A DNA stretch of 64,000 nt from Intestinibaculum porci (GTDB lineage Bacteria; Bacillota_I; Bacilli_A; Erysipelotrichales; Coprobacillaceae): assembly GCF_003925875.1 (NCBI RefSeq), contig NZ_AP019309.1:806001-870000 (forward strand), read 5' to 3'. The translations under genes were made by a program, and so were the position numbers. The notes under the pieces were generated by a model. That model ran no database searches and had not been told where the DNA came from. It saw only the letters and a program-made list of their open reading frames with translations. Shown piece after piece: positions 26,544 to 34,090 of this stretch (the first letter of the stretch is position 1; each line of letters begins with the position of its first letter).

Positions 26544-28124
26544 TCAGGAGAGATCTTCCCCTGAGAATATTTCTTTTACCGTTATTGGATCACCTTCATA
26601 AAGTCGTATCATTGCATAGATCTCATTTATTCCGTTTTTCCTGCAGGTTTCTATATACGTTTTGGCATCTGCGTAATACTGAGCGTTTTGAATATTTTGG
26701 AACTGTCCTGATGATCGCATATGGCTTTTTACGACTCTAAGTCCGCGTTCTGCGCAATTATTGGTTGTCGGAAGAGTGAAATCATTTACCCAAGCAAAGT
26801 AATTATCATAATAATCACGTATACGCTTAATTAGCGTCTTCTCGGATCTTCCAAAGTATGCATCATAATCTTTTTTGTTTCTCTTTTCCGCTCGGTTGAG
26901 TATATCATTAACTTTTTTGTTAAAGTTTTCAATAAATTCATCACTAAAGCGAGTCTCTCCCTTGTTTATGGCTTCTTTGCGTTTGTGGATGGTATCGGAA
27001 ATAAGATCTTTCAGTTCCATAAGCTCATCATGTTTTGTATCAATAGCGATTTTTTTGAGGTCACGCTGAAGGTGCTGATTGCATTCAAGGTTGCCAAACT
27101 TGAATTTAGCGTTATAGTTCACTTTATTGTGATCATGCATCGTTTTTTGCTCTTCAGTGAGTAGTGTTAGGACTTTGTCTTCTTCAATCCCTTCAAGATC
27201 TTTCTTCTCATGAGCCGTATAATATGAGAGTGTTTCATCTCCGTAAAAGCGCAGGCAGCCTTTCTTTGTATTAATATTGATAACAGTGTCATCCCAATAT
27301 ACGAGAGTTCTTTGGAGCATTAGATTCTTTAAAACTATACGGAACTCAGATAACTTTTTTGATGCAATCATAGGAAGTTTTGCAAGGTAGCCTTCTGACG
27401 GACTTATTTCTCCGTTTGTGATCCCCTCAAAAAAGGTTTTAACCTTGTTAATAGGAACATTGCAGGTATTCATTAGCGATAAGCCAACGGCCTGTACTGC
27501 CGTCCCATAGTGACAGGCTGATCTTTCATTAGGCTTCAGGCCAAGAAAAAATGTAGTCCCGCAGCTTCCGCATTTGTATTGATAGAAAACCTTTTTGAGG
27601 TTTATAGGCTTGATGCTAATAGTTTTCTCATATACAGCTTTAGTTTTGCCGGTGAAAACAAGTTCATGAGAACCACATTTCGGACACTCAGTTGCATCAT
27701 CTGCCACATATTCAATTTCTTCGTCAATATCATCAGGAATACCGAGTTCACTTTTAGAATGTCCTGGCTGACCTCCAATTTTTCTGTCAGTAGGCTCTCT
27801 GGAATTGATGCTTGAGTTATATTTTGCTTTTCCTATAGGAGTAGACGCAGTAGGAATACCAACGGTAGTTGAGTCATGATTGCTTATGGCATTAAGATAT
27901 TCAATCTTGTCTTTCAGTCTGTTAATTTCATCATTAAGATTTCTAATCATTTCATCTTTTTCAAGACAAAGCTGCTTTAATTTTGCGATTCTGTTATCCC
28001 TGTATTCAAGCTTCTGTTTTTTGGATTTCAGTTCTTCATTACAATCGTAAAGTCTTGTTTTAAGGTCACCAATCTTTTTGCATGCTTTATCATATTTTAC
28101 TGATAGTGTTCCTAAAGAATCCAT
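26544..28124 (-). CDS. tnpC: IS66-family transposase
   Basis: 526 residues. A long N-terminal coiled coil (about 1-95) precedes the GGQPGHSKSE motif, a zinc finger (CPKCGSH and CGSCG, about 153-195), and the IS66 catalytic domain: LVYWDDTVININTKKGCL supplies the first acid, and LPTTNNCAERGLRVVKSHMRSSGQF contains the terminal NN-x-AERxLR block with catalytic Glu. AAGGAG precedes the start, 14 bases after the stop of the accessory gene. Appears intact. Confidence 0.93.
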   Translation of the reverse strand: MDSLGTLSVKYDKACKKIGDLKTRLYDCNEELKSKKQKLEYRDNRIAKLKQLCLEKDEMIRNLNDEINRLKDKIEYLNAISNHDSTTVGIPTASTPIGKAKYNSSINSREPTDRKIGGQPGHSKSELGIPDDIDEEIEYVADDATECPKCGSHELVFTGKTKAVYEKTISIKPINLKKVFYQYKCGSCGTTFFLGLKPNERSACHYGTAVQAVGLSLMNTCNVPINKVKTFFEGITNGEISPSEGYLAKLPMIASKKLSEFRIVLKNLMLQRTLVYWDDTVININTKKGCLRFYGDETLSYYTAHEKKDLEGIEEDKVLTLLTEEQKTMHDHNKVNYNAKFKFGNLECNQHLQRDLKKIAIDTKHDELMELKDLISDTIHKRKEAINKGETRFSDEFIENFNKKVNDILNRAEKRNKKDYDAYFGRSEKTLIKRIRDYYDNYFAWVNDFTLPTTNNCAERGLRVVKSHMRSSGQFQNIQNAQYYADAKTYIETCRKNGINEIYAMIRLYEGDPITVKEIFSGEDLS

Positions 28125-28138
28125 TGATTTACTCCTTG

Positions 28139-28501
28139 TTAATCATCATTATTAAGAATTGATTCAATTCTATTGATCTTGCTGGTAAGCTTTCTATTAG
28201 CCGCCTTAAGCTGTTTGATCTCATCATCTCTGCTTGCAATAATTTTTTGCATATCCTCAACCATCTTTTTATAGGTTCTTCTGCCGCTTGCTTTTTCTTC
28301 ATTTTCAGCTGTATTTTTATCAGGATTAGGCTTTCTCCCTCGCTTTTTGCTTGAAGGAATAATTTCTCCAGTTTCCTCGTCTACAACGCCAAGGTATTTG
28401 CGTTTTGCTCTAGGCTGTTTGAGCTCAGGATTCCAAACTGAAACAGATTCATAAGCATATTTCTTGCCAGTTTTCTTGTTTGTCACATAAACAATTGCCA
28501 T
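28139..28501 (-). CDS. IS66-associated accessory protein with coiled coil
   Basis: 120 residues, first gene of the two-gene transposon operon. The N-terminal part (YVTNKKTGKKYAYESVSVWNPELKQPRAKRKYLG) resembles a short basic module also found at the start of IS1634-like transposases. A basic linker (KKRGRKPNPDK, AT-hook-like) and a C-terminal coiled coil follow. Probably DNA-binding and a partner of TnpC; this is inferred from position. GGGGGTGAG precedes the ATG. Confidence 0.75.
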   Translation of the reverse strand: MAIVYVTNKKTGKKYAYESVSVWNPELKQPRAKRKYLGVVDEETGEIIPSSKKRGRKPNPDKNTAENEEKASGRRTYKKMVEDMQKIIASRDDEIKQLKAANRKLTSKINRIESILNNDD

Positions 28502-28878
28502 CTTTTCTCACCCCCTTGTTACTATATACAGTATATCATATAACTAGCTTAAAATAAATAGTAATTTACATATAATTTAAATTTATTAGAGACTATGTTT
28601 GCTGAAATTATCAAGAAAAAGAGAATACTTTTTTGGTTGTCAGGAATAAGACACTTGAATTGTTAATACATGACTATAAATCACTTTAAAAGTTATAATA
28701 AAAGGGTATCCCATATATGGATATACCCCTAAATAAAGACATTATTCAATTTTTAATCTTTCAGCACTGTGAATAGTAACCAAATTCTTGCAAAGATGAC
28801 ATATTACATCTTTATTAAATGATTCCAATTTGATAAAATGATGATAGTACGTAAGGAAAGGATTTGTGAAGTAGGAAT

Positions 28879-29793
28879 ATGAAAACGTCATTAGTTATTA
28901 TGGCAGCTGGGATTGGCTCTCGCTTTGGCGGAGGCATCAAACAGTTAACACCAGTCGGCCCTAATAAAGAAATTATTATGGATTATTCCATCCATGATGC
29001 CATTGAAGCTGGTTTTAATAAAGTCATCTTCATCATTCGTAAAGACATTGAACAGGATTTCAAAGATATTATTGGTAATCGTATTGAAAAGATCTGCAAT
29101 GCCCATAACGTCGAAGTAGGGTATTGTTTCCAGGATTTACATAACTTACCAGCTGGCATGGTTTGCCCTGAAGGCAGAACGAAACCTTGGGGTACCGGTC
29201 AGGCAGTCTTAGCAGCGAAAGACTTAGTCCATGAGCCATTCTGCGTGATTAATGCGGATGACTATTATGGCAAGGAAGCTTTCAAGTTATTACATGACTT
29301 CTTAGTTGAAGGCCATGGTGATAATGAATTTGCAATGGCTGGCTTTATTCTTAAAAACACTTTAAGTGATAACGGTACCGTGACCCGCGGTGTCTGTGAA
29401 GTGAATGATCAGGGTTATTTAACTGATGTTCATGAAACTCATGATATTGCGAAAACAGCGACCGGCGCTGAAGTGAATGGTGTGGCTTTAGATCCTAACG
29501 CCAATGTCTCAATGAATATGTGGGCTTTATCCCCAGCATTCATGCAGACATTAGAAGATGGATTTGTGGAATTCTTTGAAAACAATAAAGATCCAATGAA
29601 AGGGGAATACCTGATTCCTGTCTATATTGGAGAATTACTGGAACAAGGCAAAGTATCGGTAAAAGTCTTAGAAACAAACGATAAATGGTTTGGTGTCACT
29701 TATGCGGAAGATAAAGACTTTGTCATTGACAGCTTCAAGGAATTAGTAGACAAAGGTGTCTACAAAGCTGATTTATTTAGCGATTTAGACTAG
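28879..29793 (+). CDS. Sugar nucleotidyltransferase (NTP-transferase family)
   Basis: Activates a sugar phosphate with an NTP. The 304-residue protein opens with LVIMAAGIGSRFGGGIKQL, the GxGxR nucleotide-binding loop and catalytic Lys. It continues with GFNKVIFIIRKDIEQDF, KPWGTGQAVLAAKD, and the metal-binding CVINADDYYG. It belongs to the glucose-1-phosphate nucleotidyltransferase-like group whose substrate is often choline or a hexose phosphate; the exact substrate cannot be read. The stop lies within the terminator stem. Confidence 0.85.
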   Translation: MKTSLVIMAAGIGSRFGGGIKQLTPVGPNKEIIMDYSIHDAIEAGFNKVIFIIRKDIEQDFKDIIGNRIEKICNAHNVEVGYCFQDLHNLPAGMVCPEGRTKPWGTGQAVLAAKDLVHEPFCVINADDYYGKEAFKLLHDFLVEGHGDNEFAMAGFILKNTLSDNGTVTRGVCEVNDQGYLTDVHETHDIAKTATGAEVNGVALDPNANVSMNMWALSPAFMQTLEDGFVEFFENNKDPMKGEYLIPVYIGELLEQGKVSVKVLETNDKWFGVTYAEDKDFVIDSFKELVDKGVYKADLFSDLD

Positions 29794-29819
29794 AGGGATG
29801 TTCTCCTCTAGTCTTTTTT
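29788..29819 (+). terminator. Terminator of the nucleotidyltransferase gene
   Basis: GACTAGAGG/CCTCTAGTC, an 8-base loop, then six T. It includes the stop codon. Confidence 0.88.
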
Positions 29820-29840
29820 CGTTAAAAGGTATTCTTGTGT

Positions 29841-29846
29841 TATAAT
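29841..29846 (+). promoter_or_regulatory. -10 box seven bases from a start codon
   Basis: TATAAT at 29841-29846 places the expected transcription start at or next to the ATG at 29853. The -35 is weak (TCGTTA-like). It suggests a leaderless mRNA. Confidence 0.5.
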
Positions 29847-29852
29847 AGAGAC

Positions 29853-30512
29853 ATGGAAAAAACGATAGAATTAAATGGTCAGGTTTATCCGTATACCGTT
29901 ACTTATAAAAATATGAAATCAATGATCATTAAAGTGGTCAAGGGGCAAATTGTCGTCAGCAGTGCATACGCGTTTACGATTCCCGAAATTGAAGCAGTCA
30001 TTCAAAAAAATAAGCAAAAAATTTTACGCGGTATTCGTGCTTATGAGCCTTATATCAGCGTAGAAGAAGGTTATGCGACAGTTTATGGACAGCGTTATCC
30101 TTTGATTATTAATGATCTGCATCGCTTGCGCTGTGAGCTTTATCAGGGACGTTTTTATATTTATTCATCACAAATTGAAAAAGCTTTTGAAGCTTATGCG
30201 AAAAAAGAAGTGTTACGTTATACCCAAGGTAAAGTGCGTGAGTATTTAGATCTTTATTTTGATCATCCGATGCCTAAGATCGTGGTGAAAAAGTATAAAG
30301 GACGCTGGGGCAGCTGTTACTATACAAAGAATATGGTGAGCTTTAATCTCTCATTGATCTATTTAGATCCGCAGCTGATTGATTATGTTGTTATGCATGA
30401 GCTGTGCCATTTTATTGAAGCCAATCATTCTCCTCGCTTTTATCATGAATTAGCGAAAAGAATGCCTGATTATGCTTACCGACAGGAATTATTGAAAGGA
30501 AAGAATGTATGA
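29853..30512 (+). CDS. YgjP-like zinc metallopeptidase
   Basis: 219 residues. C-terminal active site: GRWGSCYYTKNMVSFNLSLIYLDPQLIDYVVMHELCHFIEANHSPRF, with HELCH as zinc motif and downstream NHS-x-x-F as in YgjP/SprT-like (M48-type) proteins. The N-terminal beta-rich part is also typical. There is no ribosome site before the ATG at 29853; a TATAAT sits only seven bases upstream, so initiation may be leaderless. The stop overlaps the next start (ATGA). Substrate unknown. Confidence 0.85.
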   Translation: MEKTIELNGQVYPYTVTYKNMKSMIIKVVKGQIVVSSAYAFTIPEIEAVIQKNKQKILRGIRAYEPYISVEEGYATVYGQRYPLIINDLHRLRCELYQGRFYIYSSQIEKAFEAYAKKEVLRYTQGKVREYLDLYFDHPMPKIVVKKYKGRWGSCYYTKNMVSFNLSLIYLDPQLIDYVVMHELCHFIEANHSPRFYHELAKRMPDYAYRQELLKGKNV

Positions 30513-31231
30513 AAATAACCTCATCAAGCAATAAAGTCATCAAAAACCTGATGAAACTTAAACAGAAGAAAGGTCGTGATGAAACCAATTCGTACTTAGT
30601 TGATGGCTGGCATATGGTTGAAGAAGCTATGACAGCGCATTTAGCTAAGCAAATCATTACAACTGATGAATCTTTCATGAGTGATGTGGATACTTTGTAT
30701 GTCTCCAAAGAAGTGATGGCCAAGTTATCCTTTACGAAAACACCTCAGCCTTTTATGGCAGTCGTTTCCAAAAAAGAAGATCAGCTTCAATTATGTGAAC
30801 GAACACTCATTTTTGATGGCGTACAGGATCCTGGCAATGTTGGAACAATGATGCGCAGCGCTTGCGCTTTCGGTTTTAAACAGGTGATCTTTTCCAATGA
30901 TTCCTGTGATTTATATAACGATAAAACCTTGCGTTCCACTCAGGGAGCTATTTATAAACTCAACACTTATCGCGGTGACTTACAAGAAATTATTCCCAAA
31001 CTCAAACAAAGCGAAGTCAAAGTGATCGGCAGCGCTTTGCGCGACGCGTTATCGATTGATCAGATTACGACAAGCGATAAAATGGCTTTTGTAATGGGCA
31101 ATGAAGGCAAAGGCATGAAAGAAGAAACGTTAGCTCTTTGCGATCAGGCCTTATATATTCCTATTAGTGCGATGGAATCGTTAAATGTCGGCGTCGCTGC
31201 TGGCATTATTATGTATACGTATAGAAGGTGA
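30509..31231 (+). CDS. SpoU/TrmH-family RNA 2'-O-methyltransferase
   Basis: Methylates ribose in tRNA or rRNA using SAM. Residues 1-95 form the RNA-substrate-binding domain (NKVIKNLMKLKQKKGRDE). The SPOUT knot follows with its three motifs: DGVQDPGNVGTMMRSACAFGF, FVMGNEGKGM and IPISAMESLNVGVAAGI. 240 residues is normal for the YsgA/RlmB-like branch. It overlaps the upstream peptidase by four bases. The target nucleotide is unknown. Confidence 0.92.
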   Translation: MKITSSSNKVIKNLMKLKQKKGRDETNSYLVDGWHMVEEAMTAHLAKQIITTDESFMSDVDTLYVSKEVMAKLSFTKTPQPFMAVVSKKEDQLQLCERTLIFDGVQDPGNVGTMMRSACAFGFKQVIFSNDSCDLYNDKTLRSTQGAIYKLNTYRGDLQEIIPKLKQSEVKVIGSALRDALSIDQITTSDKMAFVMGNEGKGMKEETLALCDQALYIPISAMESLNVGVAAGIIMYTYRR

Positions 31232-31235
31232 GAAT

Positions 31236-31508
31236 ATGATTAGAAGACATTATTATTTTAGTGGTGAAGTACAGGGCGTCGGTTTCCGTTTTCGCTGTGA
31301 ACAGATCGCCAGCAAACTCCATTTAACCGGCTGGTGTAAAAACCTATATGATGGACGGGTAGAAGTAGAACTGCAAGGGGAGCCATTGAATGTGAATATG
31401 TTTGTCTCCCAAATCAGTAAACAGCCATGGATAGAGATTACCAACGTTGAAGAAAGTGATCAGCCTGTAAATAAAAGCGAAAAGAAATTTACAGTGAGAT
31501 ATTATTAG
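31236..31508 (+). CDS. acyP: Acylphosphatase
   Basis: 90-residue enzyme hydrolysing acyl phosphates. Signature GEVQGVGFRFRCEQIASKL holds the phosphate-binding loop and catalytic Arg; GWCKNLYDGRVEVELQG supplies the catalytic Asn. The start is four bases after the methyltransferase stop, whose AGAAGGTGA serves as ribosome site. Confidence 0.94.
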   Translation: MIRRHYYFSGEVQGVGFRFRCEQIASKLHLTGWCKNLYDGRVEVELQGEPLNVNMFVSQISKQPWIEITNVEESDQPVNKSEKKFTVRYY

Positions 31509-31509
31509 T

Positions 31510-31869
31510 ATGCGACAGCCTTTATCAAAAAGTTTCGCCCATGCTTTTGATGGGATTATCGATACCGTTCGTGATGAACGCAATATTAAAATTCATTTGA
31601 TCATGATGGTCTTAGTGACGATCTTTGGTTTTATCTTTCATATTACTTACGAGGAATGGCTGATTTGTTTGTTGCTATTTGCTTTGGTTATCTCGTTAGA
31701 GATTGCCAATACCGCCATTGAAGCCGTGGTTGATTTAGCTTGTCCGGAGATTCACCCTTTAGCGAAAAAAGCCAAAGACTGCGCAGCCGGGGCGGTCTTA
31801 GTCGCCGCTTTCTTTGCGGCCGTTATTGGTTTAATGATCTTTGTACCCCATGTTTTAAAATTATTTTAG
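31510..31869 (+). CDS. dgkA: Diacylglycerol/undecaprenol kinase (DgkA family)
   Basis: 119-residue membrane kinase with three segments. Motifs: DERNIKIHLIMMVLV, and the catalytic ISLEIANTAIEAVVDLACPEIHPLAKKAKDCAAGAVLVAA, with E of SLEIANTAIE as base. In Firmicutes this form usually phosphorylates undecaprenol for cell-wall lipid carrier supply. The start follows the acylphosphatase stop by one base, so it relies on translational coupling. Confidence 0.93.
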   Translation: MRQPLSKSFAHAFDGIIDTVRDERNIKIHLIMMVLVTIFGFIFHITYEEWLICLLLFALVISLEIANTAIEAVVDLACPEIHPLAKKAKDCAAGAVLVAAFFAAVIGLMIFVPHVLKLF

Positions 31870-31887
31870 CGAAGGAGATATATTATT

Positions 31888-32649
31888 ATGAAACTAAAAA
31901 GAGATTTTAATTATGCTTTGCCTTATGCCTTACACGATGCCTACATCAGCAATATGCATTATCATCAAGGCACTTTAACCTTAGATTTTGATCAGGGATT
32001 CTATGATATTGGTCGCGACTGTGCCGTTGGCGGTTCCGTCTACTTTGATTCCATTGATCCTGCTTTTAGTGAAGTATTGGTGTATAAACGTAAAGGCAAT
32101 AAAGTCAAAGGAAAAGTCATGAGCTTAAAGAAATTCATCAAGAAGTATGGTGAAGAAGAACTGCAGTTAATCGATGAGTACTATGATGACGATTCCGCAA
32201 AATATGGCGGTACCATCTTATGTGATGATGACGTGCTCTATTTTGAAATGAATATCATTATCTTAGGGGATATGTATTACCTTCTTGATGCCAATGACCT
32301 AGATGAAGAAGAGGATTCAGAAGAAGGCCAAGATGATGAAGTTGAAGAAGATGAAAATAATGAAGATGCTGATGATGACGAAGAAGACGATGATGTTGCA
32401 GAAACATTAGAAGACATCGAAGAAGCCCTCGATCATTTAGAAAAGAAAGAGCTGCCATGGGCAGAACGTGTGCTCGTTAAAAATACTACCTTTGAACAGC
32501 GTCGTAAGATCGTTGAAGATTCTTTAGGCGGTGATGTCACTTGTGCTGGTGATGATGTTATTGCGGAAATGTATAATGACTACATTGATGGTAAAATTGA
32601 ATTAGCGGATATCAACCGTGAATATATGAAAATGATGGGTGGAGAATAA
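31888..32649 (+). CDS. Acidic cytosolic protein of unknown function
   Basis: 253 residues, not recognised. Residues 1-130 look globular (ALHDAYISNMHYHQGTLTLDFDQGFYDI). Residues about 138-178 are almost all Asp/Glu (DEEEDSEEGQDDEVEEDEN onward), and the end is helical. No signal peptide or membrane segment. AAGGAGATAT precedes the start. It is the last gene of the peptidase-methyltransferase-acyP-dgkA run, before a terminator. The acidic linker could mimic nucleic acid, but nothing shows that. Confidence 0.7.
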   Translation: MKLKRDFNYALPYALHDAYISNMHYHQGTLTLDFDQGFYDIGRDCAVGGSVYFDSIDPAFSEVLVYKRKGNKVKGKVMSLKKFIKKYGEEELQLIDEYYDDDSAKYGGTILCDDDVLYFEMNIIILGDMYYLLDANDLDEEEDSEEGQDDEVEEDENNEDADDDEEDDDVAETLEDIEEALDHLEKKELPWAERVLVKNTTFEQRRKIVEDSLGGDVTCAGDDVIAEMYNDYIDGKIELADINREYMKMMGGE

Positions 32650-32674
32650 GAACCTGACATATATTATTTTTGAT

Positions 32675-32690
32675 AAAGTCAGATGACTTT
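32675..32690. promoter_or_regulatory. 16-bp palindrome upstream of the Abi gene
   Basis: AAAGTCA-GA-TGACTTT is a perfect dyad 77 bases before the Abi_2 start. Possible operator; no promoter identified with it. Confidence 0.4.
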
Positions 32691-32694
32691 GTGA

Positions 32695-32721
32695 AAGACT
32701 ACGATTTTCGTGGTCTTTTTC
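32695..32721 (+). terminator. Terminator before the Abi gene
   Basis: AAGACTACGA/TCGTGGTCTT (one G-T) with TTT loop, then TTTTCTTT. It separates the dgkA operon from the Abi locus. Confidence 0.85.
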
Positions 32722-32766
32722 TTTACCTTTTTTGATCTCATTAATGTGTTTGTGAAAGGAGCGTTT

Positions 32767-33720
32767 ATGATTGATCAGAAGAAACACTTATTAACGATCG
32801 GAAAACAGATTGAACACTTAAAAAGCAAAGGCATTGCTTTTGACTTAGTCAGTGAAAAGGATGCCTTTTCCTATCTCCAAAATGAGAGTCATTTCTTTAA
32901 ACTCATCGCTTATCGTAAAAATTATCAGAAATATGAATATGGGGATCATGCCGGTCAGTACATTCATTTAGAATTTGGTGACTTGGAAGATTTAACAGAA
33001 ATTGATCGTTTCTTAAGAAGTGTCTTATTACAGTTATCTTTAGATGTTGAATACTACGCTAAGATGAAGATCCTCACAGTCATTGAAGAACATCACGAAG
33101 ATGGCTATCAGATTGTGGTAGATTTCATGGATTATCTGAAAGATGTCAATAAATATGGCAAAGTAAACGAATTTGAAAGATGTAAGAATGATCTGGAACG
33201 TAACCGTACATCTCCTTATTGTGGAGAGTTAGTGAAAAAGTATTCTCCAAATTATCCTGTATGGGTCTTTATGGAAATCGTTCCCTTTGGTAGAACAATT
33301 TCTTTCTACAAATTCTGCGGGGATCGCTATCATGATCGAGAGATGATTAGGGAACATTATTTATTAAAGACGTGTAAAGACATTCGTAATGCCGCTGCTC
33401 ATAATAACTGTATTTTAAATGATCTTCATTTGCATACGGCTAAATATAGGGTGAATCCATTAGTAGCCCAAGTGCTATGTCAGATTCCCACTATTTCCAA
33501 GTCTTCAAGAAATAAACGTATGAGTAATATTCGCTTACAGCAGATTGTTTCCTTACTTTACATGCATAACAAGATTGTGACAAGTGAAAAAGTGCATCAG
33601 GCGGCTTCATTATTATTACATGCGCTTGATCAGAGATTCTTTATCCATGATTATCACAATAATTCTTTGATTTATGAATCCTTTGTATTTCTTCATAAAA
33701 TTATCGATTGGTGGTTTTAA
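32767..33720 (+). CDS. Abi_2-family (AbiD/AbiF-like) HEPN protein, predicted RNase toxin
   Basis: 317 residues. Family features in order: the N-terminal KQIEHLKSKGIAFDLVSEKDAFSYLQNESHFFKLIAYR block, LRSVLLQLSLDVEYYAKMKI, PVWVFMEIVPFGRTISFYKF, and a HEPN-type RNase motif DIRNAAAHNNCIL (R207 and H212, R-x4-H with N next to R). Abi_2 proteins give abortive phage infection, and HEPN pairs usually cut RNA. The start has AAAGGAG six bases upstream; a terminator lies between it and the previous operon. Two small RNA genes follow within 350 bases, so I read this as the toxin of a possible protein-RNA pair. The family is clear; RNase activity and the RNA link are inference. Confidence 0.88.
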   Translation: MIDQKKHLLTIGKQIEHLKSKGIAFDLVSEKDAFSYLQNESHFFKLIAYRKNYQKYEYGDHAGQYIHLEFGDLEDLTEIDRFLRSVLLQLSLDVEYYAKMKILTVIEEHHEDGYQIVVDFMDYLKDVNKYGKVNEFERCKNDLERNRTSPYCGELVKKYSPNYPVWVFMEIVPFGRTISFYKFCGDRYHDREMIREHYLLKTCKDIRNAAAHNNCILNDLHLHTAKYRVNPLVAQVLCQIPTISKSSRNKRMSNIRLQQIVSLLYMHNKIVTSEKVHQAASLLLHALDQRFFIHDYHNNSLIYESFVFLHKIIDWWF

Positions 33721-33728
33721 AAAATGAA

Positions 33729-33788
33729 TTGACGATTGATAACTAAGAAATTTTGACGAGCAACGGCTGGGCTCTCATTTTTTCATTA
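33729..33788 (+). other. Degenerate third small-RNA unit or Abi terminator
   Basis: After TTGACG (33729-33734), the segment CAACGGCTGGGCTCTCATTTTTT aligns by eye with the terminator half of the two RNA genes (TAACGTCTGGCTCTAATTTTTT). The first hairpin and a usable -10 are missing. GAGC/GCTC and a T-run may still terminate the Abi mRNA. Confidence 0.45.
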
Positions 33789-33793
33789 CGTCA

Positions 33794-33822
33794 TTGACAA
33801 TGATAAAGTGATCAGGTAAAAT
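33794..33822 (+). promoter_or_regulatory. Promoter of small RNA gene A
   Basis: TTGACA (33794-33799), a 17-base spacer, TAAAAT (33817-33822). Confidence 0.85.
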
Positions 33823-33828
33823 TTAGTC

Positions 33829-33890
33829 GCACAAAAAAACATATTTATGTTTTATAAGGGCCGGAGTAACGTCTGGCTCTAATTTTTTAT
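33829..33890 (+). ncRNA. Small structured RNA A downstream of the Abi gene
   Basis: A predicted RNA of about 60 bases. Hairpin 1: AAAACAT/ATGTTTT with ATTT loop (33836-33853). Hairpin 2: AGGGCCGGA/TCTGGCTCT with loop GTAACG (33857-33880), two G-T pairs, then six T, a terminator. It has its own consensus promoter and no reading frame. A near-identical copy follows 178 bp on. Candidate RNA partner (antitoxin or guide-like) of the Abi_2 protein. Confidence 0.75.
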
Positions 33891-33910
33891 TTAAAGAAAA
33901 GGAAAATTGA

Positions 33911-33943
33911 TTTTTCACAAGTGACTTGAGAATGAATAACTGC
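33911..33943 (+). repeat. Conserved tail after RNA gene A
   Basis: A stretch including ACAAGTGACTTGAG and GAATGAATAACTGC recurs after RNA gene B (34091-34133). CAAGT-G-ACTTG is a dyad. The tail lies after the terminator, so it is outside the predicted RNA. Confidence 0.6.
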
Positions 33944-33971
33944 AGGTAAGGTGTATTTTTTCTTTACACTA

Positions 33972-34000
33972 TTGACAATTGAAAATAAATTATGTATATT
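33972..34000 (+). promoter_or_regulatory. Promoter of small RNA gene B
   Basis: TTGACA (33972-33977), a 17-base spacer, TATATT (33995-34000). Confidence 0.85.
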
Positions 34001-34006
34001 TTATCC

Positions 34007-34068
34007 AGACAACAAAACATATTTATGTTTTACAAGGGCCGGAGTAACGTCTGGCTCTAATTTTTTAT
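34007..34068 (+). ncRNA. Small structured RNA B downstream of the Abi gene
   Basis: Copy of RNA A. Hairpin 1 (34014-34031) and hairpin 2 with terminator (34035-34066) are base-for-base the same. The linker is ACAA rather than ATAA, and the first dozen bases differ. The -10-to-hairpin distance is 13 bases in both. Promoter spacers differ freely, so the RNA body is what selection has kept. Confidence 0.75.
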
Positions 34069-34090
34069 TTAATAGAAAAGGAAGTTTAAT

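Larger units (their letters stand above)
26341..28780 (-). mobile_element. IS66-family element (tnpC plus one accessory gene)
   Basis: 2440 bp. The ends are perfect 12-bp inverted repeats GTTACTATTCAC (26341-26352) and GTGAATAGTAAC (28769-28780). An 8-bp target duplication CAAATTCT flanks it (26333-26340 and 28781-28788), as is usual for IS66. It has no tnpA or tnpB, like the ISBst12-type subgroup. About 240 bp beyond the accessory gene is non-coding, with an imperfect hairpin (28704-28728). Confidence 0.92.
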
